Assembly (NCBI GenBank): GCA_913776825.1
Contig: CAJYPV010000032.1
Span: forward strand, 333,734 to 397,733
Direction: 5' to 3'
DNA length: 64,000 nt
From: Burkholderiaceae bacterium
Lineage (GTDB): Bacteria > Pseudomonadota > Gammaproteobacteria > Burkholderiales > Burkholderiaceae_C
Part shown: piece after piece, positions 25,655 to 34,615 of the stretch
Position numbering within the stretch: the stretch's first letter is position 1
How the letters are laid out: every line of letters starts with the position of its first letter
The notes under the pieces: generated by a model
Told to the model about the DNA's origin: nothing
What the model saw: the letters and a program-made list of their open reading frames with translations, nothing else
Database searches by the model: none
Translations under genes and position numbers: made by a program

Positions 25655-27229
25655 TCAGCGTGATTTGCGCAGATTGGCCGGCGCCAGCTTGAGCGCTTCG
25701 CGGTACTTGGCCACGGTGCGTCGGGCGACGGTGATGCCTTGCTCGCCCAGCATCGTAGACAGCTGGCTGTCCGACAACGGGCTGGTCGTGTCCTCGGCCG
25801 CGATGAACTGCTTGATCAGCGCGCGCACCGCGGTGCTGGACGCATTGCCGCCGGCTTCGGTCGACAGGCTGGAGCCGAAGAAATACTTCAGCTCGAAGGT
25901 GCCCCACGGCGTGGCCATGTACTTGGCGGTGGTGACGCGGGAGATGGTCGACTCATGCAGCCCGAGTTCATCGGCGATCTCGCGCAGCACCAGCGGCTTC
26001 ATCGCCAGCTCGCCATGGGTGAAGAAGCCGCGCTGGCGTTCGACGATGGCCTCGCTGACGCGCAGGATGGTGTCGAAGCGCTGCTGGATGTTCTTGATGA
26101 ACCAGCGCGCTTCCTGCAACTGGCCGCCCAGCGGCGAGTTGCTCACGCCACCGCGCGTGGCGCGCAGCGCCTGGGCATACAGGTCATTGATGCGCAGCTT
26201 GGGCAGCACATCCGGATTGATCATCACCCGGAAGTTCCGACCCGCCTTCTGCACGATCACATCCGGCACGACCGGACGGTTGTCGCTGCGCGCAAACCGG
26301 CGGCCCGGCTTGGGCTCCAGCCCGGAGATCAGCGCCTGAGCACCGCGCAACAGCTCGTCGTCCGCGCCGGTCAGCGACATCAGACGGCGCCAGTCGCGCT
26401 TGGCCAGCAGGTCGAGATGACGTCGGCAGATCACCACCGCCAGCGCCTGCTCGGGCGAGCGCGGCAGGGTGCGCAACTGCAGCTCCAGGCATTCCGACAG
26501 CTCGCGCGCGCCGACGCCGGCCGGCTCCATCGATTGCAGCCACTTCAGCGCGCATTTGAAGTGAGCCAGCAGTTGCTCGCGCTGTTCCTGGCTGCTCTCG
26601 CCGTCGGGGCCGGCGCCATCGTCCGCGCTGTCCTCGCCGCCGAGCAGCGCGGTGACCAGCTCCTCCAGCGAATCTTCCAGATAGCCGTCGTCGTTGAGGG
26701 ATTCGATCAGCGCCAGCAGCGCGGCCCGCTCGATCTCATTGAGCTTCATGCCGGCCATCTGGGCCCGCAGCACATCCTGCAGCGTGGCGTCGGGCGCCTC
26801 GGTTTCGGGCCGCTCGTCGTCCTCGCCGCCGCTGCCGGACGAGGCGCTGCCCGGCTGTTCACGAATGCCGTCGAAGTCGTCGCCTTCGGTGCCGTTTTCC
26901 CAATCGTCACGCTCGGTCGTGCCGAAATCTTCCGCGCGGATTTCGTCGGCCGCGGGCGCGTCAGCGCTGCCATCGGCAGTGGCGCTGTCGGTGCTGCCGG
27001 TGAGGCGCTCTTCGCGCTCCTCGCGTTCGGTGAGGCGCTCCTGGGTGGAGGCGGGCAGCGGTGCGTCGTGCTCGTCCTCGGTCTCCAGCAAGGGATTGCT
27101 GGCGAGCATCTGCTCGACTTCCTGATGAAGTTCCAGCGTGGACAACTGCAGCAGACGGATCGACTGCTGGAGCTGAGGCGTCAGCGCCAGATGCTGGGAC
27201 AGGCGTACCTGTAGCGTCGGCCTCATCAC
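25655..27229 (-). CDS. rpoN: RNA polymerase sigma-54 factor RpoN
   Basis: A 524-aa alternative sigma factor that directs RNA polymerase to -24/-12 promoters and needs an AAA+ activator. The glutamine-rich region I (LTPQLQQSIRLLQLSTLELHQ) interacts with activators. An acidic region II fills about residues 55-145. The core-binding and helix-turn-helix regions follow, and the RpoN box is seen as ARRTVAKYREALKL near the end. The gene is 12 bp downstream of lptB, in the order lptA-lptB-rpoN known from many proteobacteria. Confidence 0.97.
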   Translation of the reverse strand: MMRPTLQVRLSQHLALTPQLQQSIRLLQLSTLELHQEVEQMLASNPLLETEDEHDAPLPASTQERLTEREEREERLTGSTDSATADGSADAPAADEIRAEDFGTTERDDWENGTEGDDFDGIREQPGSASSGSGGEDDERPETEAPDATLQDVLRAQMAGMKLNEIERAALLALIESLNDDGYLEDSLEELVTALLGGEDSADDGAGPDGESSQEQREQLLAHFKCALKWLQSMEPAGVGARELSECLELQLRTLPRSPEQALAVVICRRHLDLLAKRDWRRLMSLTGADDELLRGAQALISGLEPKPGRRFARSDNRPVVPDVIVQKAGRNFRVMINPDVLPKLRINDLYAQALRATRGGVSNSPLGGQLQEARWFIKNIQQRFDTILRVSEAIVERQRGFFTHGELAMKPLVLREIADELGLHESTISRVTTAKYMATPWGTFELKYFFGSSLSTEAGGNASSTAVRALIKQFIAAEDTTSPLSDSQLSTMLGEQGITVARRTVAKYREALKLAPANLRKSR

Positions 27230-27241
27230 GCGCCCCGCCGC

Positions 27242-28009
27242 TTACATCCGGAAGTGCTCGCCGAGGTAGACCCGGCGCACGTCCTGGTGTTCCACGATGT
27301 GTTGCGGGGTGCCTTCCGCCAGCACCGTGCCCTCGCTGATGATGTAGGCACGGTCGCAAATGCCCAGGGTCTCCCGGACATTGTGGTCGGTGATCAGCAC
27401 GCCGATGCCGCGCTGCTTCAGGAATCGGATGATCCGCTGGATCTCCAGCACCGCGATCGGGTCCACGCCGGCGAAGGGCTCGTCCAGCAGGATGAAGCGC
27501 GGCTGCGTGGCCAGCGCCCGGGCGATTTCCACCCGACGCCGCTCGCCACCGGACAGCGCCGGAGCGGGCGTGTCGCGCAGCTTCTCGATCGACAGCTCCT
27601 GCAACAGCTTGTCGAGCTCCGCATTGATGCGGGCGGTCGGCCAGGCCTTGCCCTGATCGTCCAGCTGCAGCTCGAGCACGGCGCGGATGTTCTCCTCGAC
27701 GTTGAGCTTGCGGAAGATCGATGCTTCCTGCGGCAGATAGCTCAAACCCAAGCGTGAACGCTGATGGATCGGCAGACGCTGCACCGGTTGGCCGTCGATC
27801 TGGATCTCACCGGCGTCCGCACGGACCAGGCCGACGATCATGTAGAAGCTGGTGGTCTTGCCGGCGCCATTCGGGCCGAGCAAACCCACCACTTCGCCGC
27901 TGTGCAGGTCCAGGTGGACATCCTTGACCACCTTGCGCACGCCGTACGTCTTTTGCAGCCCCCAGGCCTGCAGTCGGCTGCGGGGGGTGTCGGGGCGGAC
28001 GTCACTCAT
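27242..28009 (-). CDS. lptB: LPS export ABC transporter ATPase LptB
   Basis: A 255-aa cytosolic ATPase that powers extraction of lipopolysaccharide from the inner membrane with LptFG. Walker A is GLLGPNGAGKTTSFYM, the ABC signature LSGGERRRVEIARAL, and Walker B FILLDEPFAGVD. The switch His is in VLITDHNVRETL. The ATG overlaps the lptA stop by four bases (28006-28009), so the two are translationally coupled. Confidence 0.97.
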   Translation of the reverse strand: MSDVRPDTPRSRLQAWGLQKTYGVRKVVKDVHLDLHSGEVVGLLGPNGAGKTTSFYMIVGLVRADAGEIQIDGQPVQRLPIHQRSRLGLSYLPQEASIFRKLNVEENIRAVLELQLDDQGKAWPTARINAELDKLLQELSIEKLRDTPAPALSGGERRRVEIARALATQPRFILLDEPFAGVDPIAVLEIQRIIRFLKQRGIGVLITDHNVRETLGICDRAYIISEGTVLAEGTPQHIVEHQDVRRVYLGEHFRM

Positions 28010-28644
28010 GGCTGAGGCTGGCGCGGGTTCAGATTCATGCTGGGACGCAGACCCAGCGGCTCGCTCGACGCCGGTGCCGCCTCGGCCGGCGCATTGCGCG
28101 GCATCAGGGTCACTCGACCGCGCCCGCCCAGATGCGCTGAATTCGGGCCGGTCTCGACGACCAGACGCTCGGTGCGGTTGTCGTAGTTCAGCGAAGCGCC
28201 GGACATGGTCTGCATCAGCTGATCGCCGCGCATCACCTTGGCCTCGGCGTTGCCGACCAGGCGCATGGTCTCGCTGCGGGTGTCATATTCGATCTGGTCG
28301 GCGCGGCCTTCGATGCGCTCGCCCGGCGCGTCGCGGTCCTGGCGGAACTGCACCTGACGGTTGGCGGCGCCGGTGGCGTTGGCCTGGTAGTAGCCGTCGC
28401 TGGTCTCCTGCACATCCATGCGCTCGGCCCGCAGCATGAGCGAGCCCTTGGTCATGATGACGTTGCCGGTGAATTCGGCCCGTTGCTTGACCTTGTCCAC
28501 CGCGCCCTGCTTGTCAAACACCAGGTTCAGCGGCTTCTGACGATCATTCTTGGCGGCCTGCACCAAAGGCGCAGCCAGGCCCAGCGCGAGAGCGCCGGTC
28601 AACAGCAGGGAGCGACGGAACGGCATGAGGGATCCTGACGGCAC
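28006..28644 (-). CDS. lptA: LPS transport periplasmic protein LptA
   Basis: A 212-aa periplasmic bridge protein of the Lpt machinery. A signal peptide ends near residue 30 (LLLTGALALGLAAPLVQA). The OstA/LptA beta-jellyroll follows, with KQRAEFTGNVIMTKGSLMLRA and NATGAANRQVQFRQDRDAPG. The C-terminal 30 residues are Pro-rich. In related genomes lptC and kdsC lie just upstream; here a 637-bp region with palindromic repeats lies upstream instead, so lptC is not in this operon. Confidence 0.95.
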   Translation of the reverse strand: MPSGSLMPFRRSLLLTGALALGLAAPLVQAAKNDRQKPLNLVFDKQGAVDKVKQRAEFTGNVIMTKGSLMLRAERMDVQETSDGYYQANATGAANRQVQFRQDRDAPGERIEGRADQIEYDTRSETMRLVGNAEAKVMRGDQLMQTMSGASLNYDNRTERLVVETGPNSAHLGGRGRVTLMPRNAPAEAAPASSEPLGLRPSMNLNPRQPQP

Positions 28645-28845
28645 AAAACTTGCAGGTCATTCTAGCCCTGTCGCCCACGGATGACGGGGGGTGAGAACGC
28701 GGTGTGTGGTGTTCTTGGGGAGATGCCACGCAGCAGTTGCGGAGCGGCCTTCGGTGTGGCTGGGTGGGTGGTTTCGACCTGGGCCAGTTCGGGCGCCGTG
28801 GGCGGGTTAGGTGGGTTCCGGCATGGGCGCATTTACTTCCACCGC

Positions 28846-28974
28846 CCAGCACGATCGAAGAGACTGGGGGCCACTTTTCTCCGTGTCCCTTCTTCGTCGG
28901 ACTAACCGTCCGCCGAATTCATTCCTTGACCTGCGAAAAGCGGCCCCCAGTCACTTCGATCCGAGAGACCGCGC
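28846..28974. repeat. Palindromic ~130-bp repeat element, copy 1
   Basis: The 27-bp arms at 28853-28879 and 28935-28961 are inverted copies with two mismatches; the left arm begins GATCGAAGAGACTGGGGGCC. The 55-bp centre (28880-28934) is nearly identical to that of copy 2. The element continues on the right with CGAGAGACCGCGC. Copy 2 lies exactly 260 bp further on. Confidence 0.85.
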
Positions 28975-29105
28975 TGCTCGGCCGCTACTCGGGTACTGCT
29001 CTGCCTCTGACCTGTGCGGCGGGGCGGCGCTGGAGTCTTCGGCACGGCCATCGCTGAGGACGATTGAAGCGATGAGCCCTGCGCGGCCGCTCTGCTTGCC
29101 AGCAC

Positions 29106-29234
29106 CCAGCGCGATCGAAGCGACTGGGGGCCACTTTTCTCCGTGTCCCTTCTTCGTCGGACTAACCGTCCGCCGAATTCATTCCTTGACCTACGAAAAG
29201 TGGCCCCCAGTCACTTCGATCCGAGAGACCGCGC
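29106..29234. repeat. Palindromic ~130-bp repeat element, copy 2
   Basis: The 27-bp arms at 29113-29139 and 29195-29221 are inverted copies with a single mismatch; the left arm begins GATCGAAGCGACTGGGGGCC. The centre contains GTCGGACTAACCGTCCGCCG as in copy 1. The transcript of either strand would fold into a long hairpin with a 55-base loop. Confidence 0.85.
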
Positions 29235-29281
29235 AAGGCCACGACATCGTGGGAGGGGTGGGGCGGTCTCGGATCGTCCGG

Positions 29282-32200
29282 TCAGCGCGGCGGCACGGGG
29301 CGATGGGCCGCATTGGGCTGCTCCAGCCACGCGCGGATCTCGGCGGCGCGGGCATGCTTGGGCGAGAGCTCGATGAAGCTGCGGTACGCCGCCTGAGCCT
29401 GCGCATCCTCATTGGCCAGGAGCAGCGCGTCGCCCAGATTCAGGTGGGCGAGCGCGCGACTGCCGTCCATCTCGATGGCCTTGCGGAACCAGCGTGCGGC
29501 TTCAACCGGCTTGTCGCGCTTGAAGTAGATGAAACCCAGGTTGTTGGCAGCGAGCGCAAAACGCGGCTGCAGCTTGAGCGCTTCGGTGAAGGCCGCTTCC
29601 GCTTCGTCGTAACGGCGCTCCTTGTAGAGCTGCAAGCCACGATCATTGGCGCGCTGCGCGGCCACCCGCGGGCTGATCGGTGCCGCCGTCGCGCTGGTGG
29701 CAATCGCGGTGTCCTTGCCGTCCAGACCCTTCAACACGACCTGCACCGAGGCCGCACTCGCCGCCGGCGCCTGACCGGCCGCCACGGTGGTGGCACCCGG
29801 AGAAGCGCCCGTGCCAGTGGGGGCAGACGCAGACGCCGTCGTCACGACGGGCTGAAGCTGGGCATTGCGAGCCTCATCCGCACGCTTGGCGAGCGCGCTG
29901 GCCTTCGCGTCCAACTGGTTGCTGTCGCCGCTCAGGGCCTGCTCAGGCGTGGACGCCAGCTCGAAGATGAACTCGCCGCCCTCCGAGCCCGGCAAGCTGC
30001 CGAAGGCCGGCGTCTGATGGGCGATCGCCGAGACCGCCGGAGCGACATAGGCGGCCAGCTCGGTGGCGGTGATCAGCCCATCGCCGTTCAGGTCCGCCTT
30101 GCCGGAGAGCGCCTGCAGCAGCGTCCAGGTGAACACCGAATGCCCGCCCGGGCCGTCGTCGGCCACCTGCTGGTCCGCGCCGCCTGCCGTCATCATCTGA
30201 CGACCCATGCGTCGGGCGTTGTCTCGCACGAAGTTGGCGCTGCCGCCCGACGAGCCCGCGCGCGTCAGACCCAGACCCGAATAGCAGGCATCGATGACGA
30301 AGAAGGCATGCTTGGCCGGCAGCGCTTCGCCCAGCTCCTGCAACTGCGGCATGGCGATGGCGTCGGTCTGCAGGTCATCGGTGCCGGCGTCCACCGGAAT
30401 GATGTAGCCGACGTCGCGCCCGCTCGGCAGACGACGCGTGCTGCCATGACCCGCAAAGAAAACGAAGACCCGGTCATCACGCTTGAGCTTGGACGCACCG
30501 GCCTTGTCTCGCGCCAGACCATTGAGTGCGCGCAGGATGTTGGCGCGGGTCGCGTCTGCGTCGGTCAGGGTGACGACGTTCTCGGGCCGGAAGCCGAATT
30601 GGGTTTGCAGCGTCTCCTGCACCGCGCGCGCGTCGCGCACCGCATGCTGCAGGCGCGGCCAACCCTTGTACTGGTCGATGCCGATCACCAGCGCATAACT
30701 GTCGCGATAGAGATTCGCACCCGCCAGCTCCGGCGTGGCGGATTGGGCGGAAGCGGGCGCGTCCAGCGGCTGGATCTTGCCGTCCTTCCAGGCCGCGAAG
30801 CGATAGCCCTCCGCCTTCAGCTGGTCCAGCACGAGCGGCAACGCCTCGACGGTGCGGGCATGGATGTCGTGGAACAGCACGATGCCGCGCTGCTGCTTCG
30901 ACAGCTCATTCAGCACACGGGCCGCAATCGATTTCGGGATCGGATCGGACCAGTCGAGCGAGTCCACGTTCCACATCATCGAGCGCAGCTTCAGCGACTC
31001 GATCACGCCCAGCGCGCCGTCGTTGCGTGCGCCATAGGGGAAGCGAAACAAGGCCTGACCGCTGCGTCCGGCGTTGTCCAGCAGCGCTTCGGTCTGGCTG
31101 GCTTCACTGCGCACCTGGTCGAGCTGGAACTTCGACATCAGCCCATGGGTGAAGCTGTGATTGGCGATCGGATGACCCGCCGCCAGCACCCGCTGCGCCA
31201 CCTGGCTGCCCGGACCGGGTTTGATCTTGCCGTCCTTGTCGACCGAGCCCAGATTGCGCCCCAGCTGAAAGAACACCGCCGGCGCCTGATAGCGCTTCAG
31301 GATCTCCAGCACCTCATCGGTGTAGCGGGGATGCGGACCGTCATCGAAGGTCAGCAGCACCGTCTTGGGCGGCAACTGCAGGCCGAAGAATTCGCGCTCC
31401 GGCTTGACCGGCGCCGCGCCGCGCGTGGCACCGGAGGCCGGCTCGGCTTCCGCCGCGGCTTCGGCCGTGGTGACGCTGTTGTCGCCGCTGGGCCGGGCGC
31501 GCAGATCGGGCAGCACGGTGGCGTAGTCCTTGAGGATGCCGTCGCGGGTGTAGATGCCCTTCAGCTTGGCGACATAGTCGGACCACTTCTCGCGCTTGAG
31601 CGTGATGCCGCGCTGGGCGAAGCGGCCGAAGGTGTCGCGCAGCTCCTGCGCATACGCCTGCTCCACCTCGGCCAGCACGGCCAGGTCCTCGGTCGCCCGC
31701 TTGGCCAGCTTCAGGCCCGCGATGCTCTGCGAGGTCGACATCTGCTGCGCCAACTGCGTCAGGAATTCCTTGAACGCCAGACGGTCCGCATCGAACCAGC
31801 TGGGTTCCTGCTCGATCCGGTCCAGCAACTCGGCCAGCGCCTGCAGTCCCGCAGGATCCTGGCTCTTCGCCGCCGTGGCGCCCAAGGCCTCCACGCTGGC
31901 ATGCATGTCATGGAACAGCATCAGCCCCACCGCATGCACCGCTTCGCGCTCGGCCGGCTTGAGCGTGGCCTCACCGTCCATCAGCACGATCATCTGGCGA
32001 TAACGCGCCAGCACCTCGTCGGCCTGGGTGCGCAAGGTGGCGCTGACCGTCGGGCTCGCCGAGGCCGCCACCGCGGGCGCGATCGCCTGCGGGTCGGCCG
32101 ACTTCTGGCAGCCGGACAGGCCAGCGATCAGCGCCAGCGCCAGCACGGCCGCGCGGCCGGCTCCGGCGCCAGCGCCGCGCGTCGACGGACGACCACGGCG

Positions 32201-32302
32201 ACCCGTCGAGGCCGCACGGCCGTCGACCGCATCGATGCTCATCGGCGTCATGGCCTGGCCGACTGTTGTGCTGCGCTTGCCCATCCCTCGTTCCTCGTCC
32301 AT
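29282..32302 (-). CDS. Predicted lipoprotein: NodB deacetylase + caspase-like protease + EF-hand-like loop + TPR
   Basis: A 1,006-aa multidomain protein. A hydrophobic segment ends in a lipobox LSGC (Cys65), so it is probably an envelope lipoprotein; the true start may be Met18 or Met21. Residues about 85-265 are helical and unassigned. A NodB-type polysaccharide deacetylase follows (about 312-505) with TFDDGPHP (Asp320/321) and the second motif HSFTH (382-386). A peptidase C14 caspase-like domain follows (about 534-790), starting YALVIGIDQYKGWPRL, with catalytic His619 (FFAGHG) and Cys673 (IDACYSG) both present. Between catalytic Cys and the domain end lies a calcium-loop-like DLNGDGLITATEL (737-749). 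After an Ala/Thr/Ser-rich linker, TPR repeats occupy about 883-990. Each domain is recognisable; I know of no characterised protein with this order. Confidence 0.82.
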   Translation of the reverse strand: MDEERGMGKRSTTVGQAMTPMSIDAVDGRAASTGRRGRPSTRGAGAGAGRAAVLALALIAGLSGCQKSADPQAIAPAVAASASPTVSATLRTQADEVLARYRQMIVLMDGEATLKPAEREAVHAVGLMLFHDMHASVEALGATAAKSQDPAGLQALAELLDRIEQEPSWFDADRLAFKEFLTQLAQQMSTSQSIAGLKLAKRATEDLAVLAEVEQAYAQELRDTFGRFAQRGITLKREKWSDYVAKLKGIYTRDGILKDYATVLPDLRARPSGDNSVTTAEAAAEAEPASGATRGAAPVKPEREFFGLQLPPKTVLLTFDDGPHPRYTDEVLEILKRYQAPAVFFQLGRNLGSVDKDGKIKPGPGSQVAQRVLAAGHPIANHSFTHGLMSKFQLDQVRSEASQTEALLDNAGRSGQALFRFPYGARNDGALGVIESLKLRSMMWNVDSLDWSDPIPKSIAARVLNELSKQQRGIVLFHDIHARTVEALPLVLDQLKAEGYRFAAWKDGKIQPLDAPASAQSATPELAGANLYRDSYALVIGIDQYKGWPRLQHAVRDARAVQETLQTQFGFRPENVVTLTDADATRANILRALNGLARDKAGASKLKRDDRVFVFFAGHGSTRRLPSGRDVGYIIPVDAGTDDLQTDAIAMPQLQELGEALPAKHAFFVIDACYSGLGLTRAGSSGGSANFVRDNARRMGRQMMTAGGADQQVADDGPGGHSVFTWTLLQALSGKADLNGDGLITATELAAYVAPAVSAIAHQTPAFGSLPGSEGGEFIFELASTPEQALSGDSNQLDAKASALAKRADEARNAQLQPVVTTASASAPTGTGASPGATTVAAGQAPAASAASVQVVLKGLDGKDTAIATSATAAPISPRVAAQRANDRGLQLYKERRYDEAEAAFTEALKLQPRFALAANNLGFIYFKRDKPVEAARWFRKAIEMDGSRALAHLNLGDALLLANEDAQAQAAYRSFIELSPKHARAAEIRAWLEQPNAAHRPVPPR

Positions 32303-32492
32303 CTGGTGTTGCTCTGCGGCGGCATTGTCGCGTCAGACGGCCTGGGTTCGGCCGCGGCGGCAGGGGCGAGGTGTGACGAATCGGAAGCCCGTCACGCCGG
32401 GGGCGACTGCTCATCACGCCGCGACCGAGGGGCGAGGGCGCTCTGTAGAATCTGCGGGTTTGCCCCAGCCCTGGCCGATGCGCCGCCCCGCC

Positions 32493-33860
32493 ATGAATCT
32501 CTCCGCCCTCACCGCCTTGTCGCCCCTGGATGGACGTTATGCCTCGCGCATGACCTCGCTGCGTCCGTTGCTGTCGGAATTCGGCCTGATGCACCGCCGC
32601 GTGCAGGTGGAGATCGAATGGTTCATCGCGCTGTCCGACGCCGGTCTGGCCGAATTCAAGCCGCTGCCCGCCGCCGCCCGCGAACGGCTGCGCGCGCTGG
32701 TGAGCGGTTTCTCGGAAGCCGACGCGCAAGCCATCAAGGACATCGAAAAGACCACCAACCATGATGTGAAGGCGGTCGAGTACTGGATCAAGCAGCAGTT
32801 CGCCGGTCATCCGGAACTGGAAGCGGCGGGCGAATTCGTGCACTTCGCCTGCACCAGCGAAGACATCAACAACACCAGCCACGGCCTGATGCTGAAGGCC
32901 GCGCGTGAGCAGGTCATCCTGCCGGCGCTGGACCGCGTCATCACCAAGCTGACGGACATGGCCCAGGCCATGGCCGCCGCGCCGATGCTCAGCCGCACCC
33001 ACGGCCAGACCGCCAGCCCCACCACCGTGGGCAAGGAAATCGCCAACGTGGTGGCCCGACTGCGCCGCGCACGCACCGTGATCGCCGAGGTCAAGCTGCT
33101 GGCCAAGATGAATGGCGCGGTGGGCAACTACAACGCCCATCTGTCGGCCTATCCGGAGCAGGACTGGGAAGCCTTCAGCCAGGCCGTCATCGAGCAGCGG
33201 CTCGGCCTGACCTTCAATCCCTACACCATCCAGATCGAGCCGCACGACTACATGGCCGAGCTGTTCGATGCCGTCACCCGCGCCAACACCATCCTGGTGG
33301 ACTGGTCGCGCGACGTCTGGGGCTATGTGTCGCTGGGCTACTTCAAGCAGCGCACCAAGGCCGGCGAGATCGGTTCCTCGACCATGCCGCACAAGGTCAA
33401 CCCGATCGACTTCGAGAACGCGGAAGGCAACTTCGGCCTGGCCAATGCGCTGCTGACCCACCTCAGCCAGAAACTGCCGATCAGCCGCTGGCAACGTGAC
33501 CTGACCGACTCCACCGTCCTGCGCAACATGGGCGTGGCGCTGGGCTATGCGCTGCTGGGTTATGACTCGCTGAGCAAGGGCCTGGACAAGCTGGAGCTGA
33601 ACACCGCGGCGCTGGATGCGGACCTGGATGCGTCCTGGGAAGTGCTGGCAGAGCCGATCCAGACCGTGATGCGCCGCTACGCCTTGCCCAATCCGTATGA
33701 GCGGCTCAAGGAACTGACCCGCGGCAAGACCATCACCCGCGAATCCATCCAGCAATTCATCCAGGGCCTGGAACTGCCGGAAGCCGAAAAGCAGCGCCTG
33801 CTGGCGATGACGCCGGGCAACTACATCGGCAAGGCGGAAGCGCTGGCGCGCCGGATCTGA
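32493..33860 (+). CDS. purB: Adenylosuccinate lyase PurB
   Basis: A 455-aa cytosolic lyase that releases fumarate twice in purine synthesis (from SAICAR and from adenylosuccinate). It opens LSALTALSPLDGRY, and carries the fumarate-lyase superfamily signature SSTMPHKVNPIDFENAEGN. TSEDINNTSHGLML and SRTHGQTASPTTVGKE are the other two substrate-binding regions. The start is the ATG at 32493; the open frame reaches upstream to 32028 without family sequence. In E. coli purB is close to mnmA; here it is 18 kb away. Confidence 0.97.
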   Translation: MNLSALTALSPLDGRYASRMTSLRPLLSEFGLMHRRVQVEIEWFIALSDAGLAEFKPLPAAARERLRALVSGFSEADAQAIKDIEKTTNHDVKAVEYWIKQQFAGHPELEAAGEFVHFACTSEDINNTSHGLMLKAAREQVILPALDRVITKLTDMAQAMAAAPMLSRTHGQTASPTTVGKEIANVVARLRRARTVIAEVKLLAKMNGAVGNYNAHLSAYPEQDWEAFSQAVIEQRLGLTFNPYTIQIEPHDYMAELFDAVTRANTILVDWSRDVWGYVSLGYFKQRTKAGEIGSSTMPHKVNPIDFENAEGNFGLANALLTHLSQKLPISRWQRDLTDSTVLRNMGVALGYALLGYDSLSKGLDKLELNTAALDADLDASWEVLAEPIQTVMRRYALPNPYERLKELTRGKTITRESIQQFIQGLELPEAEKQRLLAMTPGNYIGKAEALARRI

Positions 33861-33941
33861 TCGTCACGCGACGCCAGGAAGGCGCTGCAGAACGCCTCGC
33901 GGCGTGAGGCAGCGATTCCCTGGATCCGACCCACAACGAAA

Positions 33942-33971
33942 AAAGGGCAGTGCCGGGAGGCACTGCCCTTT
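33942..33971. terminator. Bidirectional rho-independent terminator
   Basis: Perfect 13-bp arms AAAGGGCAGTGCC (33942-33954) and GGCACTGCCCTTT (33959-33971) with a GGGA loop. Six A residues precede it (33939-33944), giving a U run on the minus strand. It separates the convergent purB and the outer-membrane barrel gene. Confidence 0.88.
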
Positions 33972-34042
33972 CGCTTTCCGGCGTTGGGAGGGAGGAGGAG
34001 GCTTTGGGAGCGTTGCCGGAAAGCGCCGATGCCCTCAGGACA

Positions 34043-34615
34043 TCAGAACTGGTAGGCCACGCCGACGCCGAGTCGGTCGACCTTCTTGTTGAAGCCGTTG
34101 GCGTCCGGCATGTTGTTGAAGCGGGTGGCTTCAGCACGCAGCGAGACGTTCTTGGTCAGCGCGTAGTCGACACCCACACCCAGCTTCAGGCCGGTCTTGT
34201 CTTCGTCGCCCAGACCGTTGTTGAAGTCACGCTGGGCGTAAGCCACGCCGACCTTGCCGTAGACGCCGAAGTTGTTGCCCAGCGGTGCGCGGGCGATACC
34301 GTCCAGCGAGTACACCTTGTTCTTGGCGCTCACGCCGTTGAAGTCGATGCGGCCCAGGTCGGTGTAGTTGGCTTCCACGGCGAAGTTCTCGTTGAACTTG
34401 TAGCCACCGAAGATGCTGTAGCTGTCAGCCGTGCGCTTCTGGGCATTGCCGTCCACGCGGCTGGTCGACTTGGCGACGTCGCCACCCAGGTAGTAGGGCG
34501 TGTCCGCCGCCATCGCCAGTCCGGAGCCCAGGGTCAGGGCCAGTGCGGTCGCGGCGAGCAGGCCGGCCTTCTTGCCATTGACGATCGTGCGGGTGTTGTT
34601 GTTCTTGCGGTTCAT
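34043..34615 (-). CDS. Outer-membrane beta-barrel protein (OmpA-like 8-strand type)
   Basis: A 190-aa protein with a signal peptide (cleavage after LAMA near residue 36). The mature part alternates beta strands such as SYSIFGGYKFNENFAVEANY and LKLGVGVDYALTKNVSLRAE and ends in the outer-membrane signature GVGVAYQF with terminal Phe. It fits the OmpA-like transmembrane or OMP_b-brl family. The role (small porin, adhesion) cannot be told. AAGGAG-like AGGAGTCC is upstream of the ATG. It stands alone with a terminator after it. Confidence 0.88.
   Translation of the reverse strand: MNRKNNNTRTIVNGKKAGLLAATALALTLGSGLAMAADTPYYLGGDVAKSTSRVDGNAQKRTADSYSIFGGYKFNENFAVEANYTDLGRIDFNGVSAKNKVYSLDGIARAPLGNNFGVYGKVGVAYAQRDFNNGLGDEDKTGLKLGVGVDYALTKNVSLRAEATRFNNMPDANGFNKKVDRLGVGVAYQF

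Larger units (their letters stand above)
28645..29281. other. 637-bp intergenic region with two long palindromic repeats
   Basis: This lies between lptA and the NodB-caspase-TPR gene, both on the minus strand. No gene is supported. It holds the repeat pair at 28846-28974 and 29106-29234 and should hold the lptA promoter. Long plus-strand open frames here are GC-skew artefacts. Confidence 0.6.

Noticed and set aside
28846..29234. Possible CRISPR array
   Set aside because: There are only two units, each about 130 bp and itself palindromic, with a 131-bp interval. This does not fit repeat-spacer sizes.
28811..32764. A 1,317-codon plus-strand open frame
   Set aside because: It runs through the palindromic repeats and antisense to the NodB-caspase-TPR gene. 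No domain is visible.
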